Shown: piece after piece, positions 39,401 to 51,400 of the stretch
Position numbering within the stretch: position 1 is the first letter of the stretch
Layout of the letters: every line of letters starts with the position of its first letter
Source: Mesaphorura yosii
Lineage: Eukaryota; Arthropoda; Collembola; Poduromorpha; Tullbergiidae
Direction of reading: 5' to 3'
DNA: 64,000 bases
NCBI GenBank assembly: GCA_009869945.1
Contig: WIXG01000310.1
Location: 30,024-94,023 of the forward strand
Notes under the pieces: model-generated
Database searches by the model: none
What the model saw: only the letters and a program-made list of their open reading frames with translations
Told to the model about the DNA's origin: nothing
Program-made: the position numbers and the translations under genes

Positions 39401-42400
39401 GGCATTGAATTGTAAGATCTGGTCAAACGAATTTTTGATACGACCAAGATCGCAATTTTGCGAAAGAATAATGAAACGAAGCATTTTGCAATTGCATATT
39501 CGATATTCAGTGTCTACAAATTAGTCTCGGTGTTTTGTATTTTGTAATTTTTACCAGCCTCGAATTTTTGAGCCTTGGCCCCCAAAACCAGCCCGAATTT
39601 AGTGGCTATCCCGATCGGATTGCTTGAGATGCAATGCAGTGCATGGAATTTGAATTTTGATACCTCTTTTTCAATGCCTGTCGATATTTCGAATGCGTGA
39701 ATGAATTGCTTGACTTCTATTTCCATTTTTCGTCTTTTTCGGGCCAACCTGCGGCCTGTAATTGTAATTTTTCAACTAAACTGAGAGAATTTCTGCTTGT
39801 GTGAATGAGAGAATGTATTTTTTGAAAGCGTGAGTGTGAATGATTGCAAAATTGTGTTCGTACTTCCGTCATTAATTCACATTTCGCAAAAATCCGCACA
39901 GCTCTGGGATCGAAGGAAATCCGACCGTCTTCTACCGCCTCATCCGGGGTTCAACGGCCCAGACAAACAAGTATGACACTTTTTATCTGCAGCAGCGTGA
40001 GGAGAACGGCTACACGTGGGCCGACATCAAAGTGAACCATCCGCTGGATTACGAAACTAACAAAGAGTACAACCTCACCATTCGTGTCGAGGTACGTACG
40101 TCCGCAAATAAATGCATACAAATGAGTACGAGGGCCGGGTGGAGAAATAATACGAGTACGAGTACGAGAAATGGAAATGAATCGATGAAATAGAAGATAC
40201 TCCATTTTCCATTACGATTTGAGAATTAGTTTACTGCCACGGCCCATTTTCCAATAGATATATTTTGACACGGTTCCTTTTACTGTACCCGCCTGCCTGT
40301 TTGGTATTTAGAACAATGGAGCTCAACAACTCGCGTCTGAGGCGACCATTTACATCATTCTCGAGGACGTGAATGATGAAATTCCACTTTGGGTCGGTAA
40401 GTCAAAGTCAGCGCAAAGCAGACAGGTCAATAATCCCGATTTTAATTAAAATCTACCAATCTACGTCTTTCTTGCCCGAATCATTCATTTCTATTTTCTA
40501 CGAACTAAGGCGTAAACAATTTTGTTTGACACACGCGCATTGCGTTTTCAGAGCGTGAACAGGAAACCGTCGCTGAAGGAGAGCCTGTTGGGACTCGAGT
40601 TTCGCAAGTTAATGCCATTGACAAGGACGGAACGGCTCCAAATAATCTGGTACGCCCGCCACGCGACTGAAAATGATTTTGACAATGAAGTTTATGAGCC
40701 ACGAAGCTACGGCTGTCAAATGATATTTATTCGTATTTTCGCCTTTACACGATGCGTATTTTAGGTAAAATATTACGTGGTCAACTCGGAGGGAAAGGAC
40801 TACTTCGAGGTGAACGAGTTTACTGGAGAAATATTCACCAAAGTCGTATTCGATCGTGAGAAGCAAGGTGCATACGCGTTGGCGATTGAAGCCAGAGACA
40901 GCGCGCCGTCCGCCCGGCCAAACAGCAATGGACAGCCAAACACTGGTACGGACAACTAATTCATGTTTTGCTGGGCGATGTCAATAATTTGAGTCAAAGT
41001 TTTCAAAGAATTCAGCCAAATGAAGTAGCGATCTAAAAAAAAGGGGTTCATTGCTGCGTCTTGCGTGGAACCAGCATCCGTACACCGGTAGATTTAAGGT
41101 AGCTGTTGCGCAGAGGAGAAATCTTGGCGCAGGATACTTTCACCACTTTCCTTCACGGCTCCACGCTGAGGAAAGTGAGACCGTCAAGTCAGTCTCTGTT
41201 TGGTCTTTCTCTCGAGCTCATCCACAAAGAACTTTGAACTTTTCTTTTCCTAAACGTGAAACGCAAATCTTTCGAGCTGAAACTGAAGCAAGGACAATTT
41301 GACCATTAAGTGAATTTTAGAGCCAGATCAGTAATTTAGGAAATAATTAAGCGAGTACTCATTCTTAATTCGTGCATTTCGTATGTTTTTGTTTTGGGCT
41401 TGCAGTTACGAAATTCATCCGAATTGGAATCGCCGGTAAGTTTATTTTCTTATATGCCTCAATAAAACTGTCCATACCGGATTCCTCAACGCTAATTATG
41501 ACACGTTCTCTGAATTCTCTGAATTTCAGATAAGAACGACAACCCTCCATTCTTCAGTCAAGCCCTCTACGAGGCGGAAGTCGACGAAAACGAGGATATT
41601 CAGCACACTGTTCTCACCGTGACTGCGAAGGACCTTGATGAATGTAAGTGCACTTTAATTTTTCATTTACGCCGTAACAAGGAGAAGGCGACGGTTGAAA
41701 AGAAGATTCCATCCAAAAATTGGCTGCGTTTGCCGTTTGCATTAATTTGCATTTTCCGCTTTCGTTTACCAAGAATTCGTAATTTGTATTCGAATGGAGC
41801 GCGGATGAATTTTTAATTACACAATAAATACTTCATTAATATTGCTAAGCGTCTGTTGCTGCTGCTGATGGCTAGCAGGTTCCTGAACAGGCAATTAGTT
41901 TTTAGTACAGAATTCTTGCTCTTAATTACTAAAGTATGCGAGCTTTTCACATTTGCAGCGAAAGTTTTTCAAAAGACCTGCACCACACAATTTCAAAGGA
42001 AACGGTACACGTGCGCTTTCTTCGAAAATTCTTTGTCAAAAGTCTTAAAAGTTGGTCGGTCAAAAAGAATGTCCACTCATCAAATCAACGGTGGAGACCA
42101 TTCCATAAAGATAAACACAATCTGATCACGATGATGAACTCGTTGAAGGTCTCACGCTCGTGCACCAGCTTTTCTTCAGTGCACCGCGTGCTGGCACGCT
42201 CCATTTCCCTTCATGTCCTGTCCCGTATGAACGAAATGCAAAAGTAAAAAGTCAGGAAACATAAAAGCAATGCTCGTTTGGAGTGCTCCCTCGTATTTTG
42301 GATTATTCTTATTATTTTGCAATGAAAATGAAGACAACACGCAACACGAGGCGAGATAAGCCAAAGTATTATGTTATCGTCATCTTTATCCTCATCCTCT

Positions 42401-45400
42401 CTTCGCTGCTGCTGCTAGCCAGCCAATCTATCACTTTGATCATCTCCTTCCTCCTTCCTGTGCCTTCGCTCGCCAGGTTTCTTTTCTTTTTTCTTCTGTC
42501 TTAAGAAAACTGAAGAATAAGGATCAGAACCAGGAAGCTTGCTCGCCTTTGCTGTTTGGTTCCTTTGAACCTTTGATAAACTTGTTTCTTTGCAAAAACT
42601 TTGTCCGAGACCGCGCAGGCGATTTTGCAAGGCCCGGCCGTTTAATCATTGGCATTGGCTTGTGAGGCGTTAGAAATTTGCTGCTGCTGCGATGCGATAG
42701 AAAATTCGAATGCGATCGGGAAAAGAAAAGGAAGAGTAAGCGTGTGGTGTGCTTTCAGTAAATTGGTTGTAAATTACGAGATGAGATGAAACGAGCCCGT
42801 GTCTTTTGTGGTCGCTTGGTGTCGGTAATAAGCTTGATTTTCCGTTCGCCACACAAGCTACCATCCTTTTACTTTTAAACTCCTACGGATAAATTGTTCA
42901 TTTATTTACGCAGTCCGGCCCCAACCTCAATTAATTGCGATTGCGACAGACTCGACAGACTTTCGTACGAAATAATTAAACTCTCGTCCGTACTGTGCTT
43001 TGTGGTTAGTCGTTGGTTGGTTGGCTGCTTTGCGAAGCAGCAGCCGCGCAGTGATTAAAACTTTCTCCTGAGCCCGTGCCTGTGCTTGTGGCTGTGCCTG
43101 CATCTTGTACGTGCATTTATTGCTATTGCTGGTTGAGTAATGAGTGCAAGTAAAGTTTGGGTAGAAGCATTAAAAGTTCCATGACCCACTAATTTGCATT
43201 TGCTTACATGCAAAAAGTTTAATTTTATAAATTGTCGAAGCTGCTGCGAAGCAGGAGTACGTAACGAGATTTAACTGCAAACTTTCTCCATTTCAAGTTC
43301 CACAAACAGCGTGGCCGTGTCCGGTTTTTGCATCCTTCTTTCTTATCTCATTCCTGTTTTCACTGTTATGTTAATCATAATCGCAAGTTTCTGCTCTTCT
43401 TTAGCACAATTTCACATTCCGATCGCATTTTCCCTTCGAGACTGCCTGAATTCTAGAGTTTCGAGTCCCAGGCGGCGAGAGTTCAGACGAGGCGATGACC
43501 ATACGTGAAAGAATGTCAGGTCGATGAGAAAGTGAACGCTTTGATGTCTGTCCGGTCTCTGAAAGACTCTTCTCGTCGTCCTTCATCGCTTCCGTGAACT
43601 GAATGGAACGAACACAAGCTTGGGCGTGGGCGGACGCTTGATAAACAGGATAAATGAACTGCGAGCTCTTTCCTCGAACGCAATATCCAGAGACCTAAAT
43701 CCCAATCCGAAACATACACGGACGAAGATCAAAAGGCAAGGCGACTTTCACTGAGCTTCTTTTCAAAGAATTTCGCAAGCATGAAAGATTAACCTGAAAA
43801 TTGAGCATTACGAATTGTAAAGAGCCAAATGGCGCTTGGCCACTCAATTTAATTTACCTTCAGGCACAGTCCGCATTCTCGTTGCAGTGAAAGTTTTCGG
43901 AAATATTGACTCAGGAAAAGCAAAGAACAAAAGCAGCAGGCATGAATAGCAATGAATTGGCTTTGGTGATGGTGGTTGTGATTTAATGCATGAATAATGA
44001 GACAGGGAGTTGAGTTGATAAGCCGTGATAAGCACGACATGAAATATGAATGCACTTTCACCCGGCCAATTTTTATTAGAAAGGAAAACTGCAAATTGGA
44101 CAGTCCAACTTTTGCCTTTCGCATTTCCTGGTCGAGATTTTAATGCGACTTTCACCGCACGCATCAAAAAGTGCTATAAATTTTTTAAAAAGCTTCCGTT
44201 TCCACTTTCACTTTCGGCGTGCGCGAACCTTCTCTCTTCGTATGCGTCTTGTCATAAATTGTCTTCTAGTCTTCTTGGTACACTTTTGGAGAAATGAGAA
44301 AGTAGAAAGGTTAAATATTAGAAAATGCACTCCATTCCAAATTTATTTAATGAAGACACAAAGCCTTCCTATTTCCGTACACGTACGTGTACGCATGTGT
44401 GTGCCTGAAGCGGAACTATTAAGTATTAAAATTGATTAATGGCAGAGTAATTATTAGAACAACCTTTAGCTCTTTGAGAAGCGAGGGAGAATGGAGAAAG
44501 TCAGCTTTCACGGGCCCCGCGGACTGGCTTCATATTGTCGGATTAATTTCAAGTCATTAAGTGTACTACTCACTCCGTGCTCAGCTTGGAAGGCTGCTAC
44601 TCGTGTGAGTGTTTATATTTAACAGATAATGGACATTAAATAATGGGTGGTAATTTAACAGACACAACAAATATTTCATTCGGAAGTTTTTTTAGTTGTT
44701 TTAGCAAAACATATTTATTTATTAAAATCACAAAAAAATCCTTCTAGCAAATTTATACTTGATCAAAATAATTATTTTAAATAGCGGTGCAAATCATTCG
44801 AAAAGAAAATGGACCTATTTTACATTCTCAACAGCGATTTTGTGGCACTCTTCGGTCTTCCACGTTTGCGCTTCTGTCTGATGGGAACATTCTTGTAAAT
44901 ATTTGGGAACGAAGTTAGCTTTTTATGTGATGCCAAACCGTAAACATGCTTACATTTATAGTTTTTTTTTAAAATATGAACAAATTCATGAGGACATTTT
45001 CCAGTCCGAAAGATTAAAATTTATCTTGTATGAGGAAAAGTGAATCTTCTTGAAGTTGTTGAAGGTTCTCTGCTGTGCATAAAAAATTTGAGGGGACAAT
45101 TTGAAGTGCACAGCGCAGAGTACACGCAAGAACTAACTAAAAGGAAATGAAACGATTAACTCGTGGTTTATTTTTACACGAGCTGCCCTTATCTTTTTTG
45201 ATAACTGTAAATCAGTTTTGCTAGAAGAAATATTAAATTTACCAAAGACTTCATTTGCTGAGTAATTAAAGTTTTGTTTTGCTAAAAGAAATATTTATTT
45301 AGACTAAAAAATAATAACCTCTAAACAATGCGTCCAGGATTAAAAATATTGTGGAGCTCATTTTCCGGCCCAAAAGCAAAGTGAGCGGATTAAACACAAA

Positions 45401-48400
45401 ATCCATAATAAATCGAGTTTCGACTTCTACAAAATAAGTGAGAAGCGATTTTAAGACCCGAAATGTCAAATCCGAATAAAAATAGAATCGTGGTTGCTGG
45501 TTAAAGTGGTCTGGTAAATCAATTCTTCTTCAATGTGAAAATGTGATTATATAATGGCACAATGCACGGTGGTATTATTACCGCACAAATGGATTGAATT
45601 CATTGATTTACATTTTGCTAGGTTTCCTGCCTGCTGTGAAAAAAGAGAATAGAATAGAATTCTTTTTATTTGGAGACTTTAGAATTCGAATTCACCGAAG
45701 CTGAAGCCAATCGTAATCGGAATTCGAATTCGAAGTCGCGAATGTCGCGACCGACCGACTTTGGCTGGCTAGCTTGGCTTCGTTTGTTCAGACATGAAGC
45801 TGATTTCCGGGTGGCTCATTGCCTTGTGGCTTGCCTAAGCCCATGATTTATTTCTCACATTACTGGCAGTACGTAAAGAATATTTGAAACTGTGCCAGTG
45901 CCAGGGCGCTTGACACTTTTATTGAGATGTGATTCCCTTTCGGCTCGGCTCGAATTTTCTGTCGTGTGGCTGTGGTTTTAATGTTTATTATTTTGTGTAT
46001 CGGAACACATTGACCTTAAATAGACAGGCAGACAAATTTTATTGAGTACGCACCATTTGAGCCGTCGTTAGCCCATTTTTGAGACTGTGACAAAGACTGG
46101 TGGCTTTTCCGGGCAGGCGACTGGATACTTGACATAAATTCGATCGCGTTTGCATCGCATCGCAAGGAACCCGCTGGCGCTGGCTAACTTTTGCAACATG
46201 CAACAATGGGCTGCCGATTTTCGTTTTCCAATTGAATTTCCGGTAAACGACAAAAGAAGAGCAGAAGAACAAAATTCTTCGAGCATCTTGAAGCATCTGC
46301 GAACTGCATACGCGTGCTCGATTTGGAATTATTAGGAAATTGAAAATGGAAATGCGGCGCGTTGAAAGCTGTAATCAAAGTCAAAGAGAAAGTAGTGAAA
46401 GTAAAAGAAATCTCTGGAATAGGAAATTGAGTACATCTTACTTTACTTTTACTTGTGCGATTCGCCAACTTTTTCAAGCCAGGCACGACTGCAAGCAAGC
46501 AGCAGGTGGAGGACGTTTTTTATGCTTGAGAGGACGGCTGACTGCAGACTGCAGAAGAGATGAAACGCTGCTGCTGCGGAACTGGCTTTACTGGGCATGA
46601 ATACCAAATACAAATACGCGCACGCACGATATCGCGAATCTCGATTGAATCTTCAATGAAGTGTGGACGACGACGATCGAGCGTGCCGTTGAAGCAGAAT
46701 CAGAATGCAGAGGCATTCTTGTCCTATCTTAAGTCTTGATATCATTGGGCTGAACTGGAAGATTCTTTGTATTGTGTTCTGTATCTCGTGTCCGTCTTTC
46801 AATACAGCTCGAAACGCGAATTGAGTCCGACCGTGAGACTGGATAAAATTTGCAATGTAATGCAATTCAGTGCGATCTGAATCTACTCTTGGTTGAAGCT
46901 GTCGCACCTAGATGTGCTGACTTCTTATCAAGCCTGTTTGCAAAAGTTACAAAAGGCGTCCGAATCCGAATCACGCTTGGGATTGGAATCTTCTCTTCAA
47001 CGAATAGACTCGAGTTAATTTGACTTTTGACCACTAATTTCGCCTTTTTCTCTTCCAGCGTCAAGAATCAGGTACGAAATAACGAAAGGTAACACTGGTG
47101 GCGCCTTCGCCGTGAAGAACATGACCGGAGCCATTTACGTCGCCGGACCGCTCGACTACGAAACGAGGAAACGGGTAAGAAAGGCAGGCTTGGCATGTAT
47201 CATAAAAGTACAAGAAACAGGAGACGCCAATTACAAAATTATATAGGAATGAGAAAGAGTCAAGGGTTTTTGTAGTTAATAATCATGTTGATGGTGATGC
47301 TTGGAGTTTGGACGTTGTAAAATGACCGACGAGACGCGAACTCGAGAAGCATAAAATCGCATGGCGCAATGTTAAATTGGTGGCGGTAACAGAGCATTTA
47401 CGGCATTTTTAATGACATTCCTGTGCTGTTCTCTTCTCTCTGCTTTATTTACGCTGCCGTCCGCCGCTGCGACTGCAGTATGAGCTGAGGCTTTCTGCAT
47501 CCGACAACAAGAACGAGAATTCGACGACCGTCATCATCCACGTGAAGGATGTCAATGACAGGTAAGTGCAGTGTAGCAAAACGGTGGTAGAAACAACGCA
47601 GTTATTTCGCAACGATTGGAGGTCCAATACATAAAATATGAATCCGCAGTCCGCCAGTCTTCGATCGTCCAAATTACGAGACACAAATCACCGAGGAAGA
47701 TGATCGAAATCTTCCGAAACGCGTGCTCCAGGTTATTGGCCATTGACTCAGCCATTTGCTATTTGCAATACACAAGCAGCTTGCCTCGCTTTGCACTCGT
47801 GCTCGATGGCGTTTTCTGTGACAGCGCACAAGCAGAAACTTTTGTTTATTGCTTTAGCTTATTGCTTATTGTTTTCGCCGGTTCTTCCTTTATACATGTA
47901 TTTGCTTGGCTTTAATCTCAATAAAAGCGCCCGTGCCGTGACGTGTGCCCTGTGACTCATAAAAGTTGACTTGACAATTTACGTCTCGCCAGCGCAGCCC
48001 TAGAAAATATTAAATCATAAAAATGTAGGCAAAGGTAATAACAATTTCGTATGAATTACAGTGCAGCTCTTTCGTATCGTATTTCGTGCGCACCAGAGCG
48101 AAATGCGCATCCGACTTCACGTTGGACCCGAATTCTAGAATTCCGGGCTCATTTTTCAATTTTGGGCTGAAATTCGTCTTCATTTACATGTTGGCAATAC
48201 GATCTGGCTACTTTTTATGCATTACACTGAATTTCGAGTTCGGCAATGCCAAAAAATCGACATGAAATTCCAAAATTCTACAGCTTCTTCTTTTATGGGT
48301 GATTCCGCTTCGGCAATCCGCGATTACGTTTGTGGTCCACACAAATTCTATTACTCTAACCGAATCCAGAGAAAAAGACTGCCGTGTGGGTGTCCACTGC

Positions 48401-51400
48401 TGCGTCCTGCATGACCGGCTCTTTTAGCAGTTGGCAATCATTGCCGAAAACCAAACTTTTCAGAATAAATTTTTGTGAGAATCCACAAAAGTTGCATAAA
48501 AAGACGAAAGTTGCAACGCGAGCTTGGCGCTGTTGGCTTTCTGGCTTTTGTTTTAACATTGGCATGATGAAACTCAGATTCTTTGCTCTGGTCGACTTTG
48601 TGTCCGTCTTCTGCTTCTTAATGTCCAAACGACGAATTTCGAGATCTTGAAGAGGATTTACTTAAAGATCGTTTTGCATTTTCATTTTGAACGTTTTACT
48701 TTCGTTCGATTTTCCCATTCTGAATCGTTTACATTTCCTCGAATCCTTTTCCACAATTTTCCCGGACTTGAATGCAAATCCGAAGCGAAACTTCTTCCTC
48801 GTCGTCTTCTTCGAAAATCTCTAAACACTCAGCTGAACATCTGTTTGTATTCTTTGTATCGTATCCAATTTGTCACATTGTAAACTTCAAAAGTCACTTA
48901 CTTAGCCTTCACGTTGATGTTGACGTTGACGGCTCGGCTGATACCGTGCTCGTTGCGCTTGAGTAGCTGAATACCAGACGGGCTCAGGCTCAGCCAGAAA
49001 ATAGAAAATCGTTTACGGCTTGAGAATATGAAAGAGGAACTTTCTCCGAATAATACATTCACGCACCCAGCTCTTGAACTTTGTATCTGCCTGTCTATTA
49101 TTATTATTCGTCACTCGAAGCCGAGCTGTAACTGCGAAATTCAGATGTGTGCATGCGTATCTTCCAAACTCAAAATTGCACTGCGCTTTCACTTTATTGA
49201 TATTTACGTAATGATAACACGACGAAAAAGAGGAAAACACGACTCGCGCTTTCATTTCGCAACGCATCTCGTCTAATGCATGTTTTCATTTTACTCTGAA
49301 AATTGATCTCTGAGGCTGCGACGTGGGAAAAGATTCCCGTATGCTAATATTTTGGATTCGAATTTCATGCAGTGCGAGTGTGGAAAACAAATGCGAACCA
49401 GCGAATTCATCCAGAATCTAATTCGAAAGAAATTCGGAGATGATCATCGATTGAACTTAGAGAAAATGATGCTGATCTTACATTCAGATCTTTTGTTCCT
49501 GGGCTCTTTTAGCTTTAAGTTTTTAAGTTTATTTACGTCGTTTTAGTTGTAGCATGGCTTCTTGTGTGCTCACGTCGTTGATTTTTTGTTGTCTTTCTTT
49601 AATTTGCCAGTATGAGTTGACTTTGGTTGCTTCTGACACGCTGAACGAGAATGAGACGACCGTGATCATCAGGTAAGGTCACTGTAGCCGAGCCGTAACT
49701 GTAATTAATCACTGATGTATCATTTTTGCATGGGTTCTTGCCGTTTTATCTGTGATTAACATTCTTTTGTATTTGTATCTGATTTGCGTTTCGTGACGCG
49801 TTTGTAGAATTAACGACGCAAACGATCTCCCGCCCGCGTTTAGCGAGACTCTGTACAAAACCCAGATCGAAGAAGAGTACAACGAGAATTTGCCATTGAA
49901 GCTGCTGAAGGTATCATTTAAATTGTCGATTTGTGCTTTGAATTGCTTCATTTTGATTTTTGCACCATTTCGCTTCGCAATTCGCAATACACTGCTTGTC
50001 ACTTCCAATTCGTTATCACTGCCCAAATTAATACCCGTGCCCGCCCTGCGATTAAATTAGGTCACTGCCACGGACGGAGACAAGGACCGCCCCCAGAACA
50101 TTGTCTACTTCCTCACCGGGCAGGGAATCGACACGGACAACCCGGCCAAGAGCAACTTTGACATCAACCGCACGACGGGCGAGATTTACGTGCTCAAGCC
50201 CCTCGACAGAGATCAGCCGAACGGGCGAGCTCAGTGGCGGTTCACAGTTTTTGCGCAGGACGAAGGTGGAGAGGGACTCGTCGGCTACAGCGACGTGCAA
50301 GTCAATCTGAAGGTATGATACAGTAAATGGGTCGTTAAGATTTAGGCGCAGACAACAAAAATTGACGCACGCACTTGGCTTGATTGAATTCTCGCAGGAC
50401 ATCAACGACAACTCGCCAATGTTCCCACTTGGCGTGTACGTCGGAAACGTCACTGAAAACGGAACTTCTGGTAAGCATTTCAGTTTACTCACGCGTAGAA
50501 TGTGCGCATCAAAGACGGTTGAGCCTGATGGAACTGTTTTCTAAATCCGTGTATGTACTTTTCTCTTTCAGGAATGGTTGTGGTGAGTCCTTTTCTATTG
50601 AATTCTGCTCTGATACGTGGACGGTAAGTGCAACTAAGACGCTCGATGGTAAACATAATGCTCATTTTAGATGACCATGACTGCCATCGACTACGACGAC
50701 CCGAATGAGGGAACAAATGCCAAATTGACGTACTCAATCGAGAAGAATGTCATTGACGAAGAGCAAGGACGACCAATCTTCGAGATTGAGCCGGAGACGG
50801 GAGTCATAAAGACCGCTGTTTGTTGCCTGGACCGAGAAAAGACACCAGACTACTCGATACAAGTCGTGGCGATGGACGGCGGAGGGCTGAAAGGCACGTG
50901 TGCAGATTTCATTTGCTTTTTTAGAATTTAGCACTTTAGCATGCTGCGCGAACTGAATTGCTAATGAGCAAGCGCGGTTTCGGCGTTTTACATTATTGCC
51001 CACTTTCCTTTCATGATTCATTTCCAGGCACGGGCACGGCGTCCATCAAAGTGAGAGGTAAGTCAATTCTCCATAACTTCATGCAAACGTAATTAAACTA
51101 AAACTGGATTTCCTTTCTGTTTCTGTTTCTAGATGTCAATGACATGCCGCCCAACTTCACGAAAGGTAAGACCTGGCTGGAATACAAATGATTCAAATCC
51201 CTGCTGGTTTTTAGTATCGTGTGAACTATCTTTGTCTTGTCTGGTCCGCTTTTCAGATGAGTGGTACACGGAAGTTGACGAGACGGAAGGAAGCTCGCTG
51301 CCCGACTCTCCGATTCTAACTGTCACCGTGCACGACGAGGACGAGACAAACAAGTTCCATTACAAAGTGCTGGAGAACAGTGGTTATGGAGCAGACAAGT

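Noticed and set aside
40151-40168. TACGAG triplet as a regulatory array
   Set aside because: Too short and isolated; a microsatellite is sufficient.
47732-49610. Third copy of cassette 2
   Set aside because: I searched by eye for another YELxLxASD or TQIxEE-like segment and found none.
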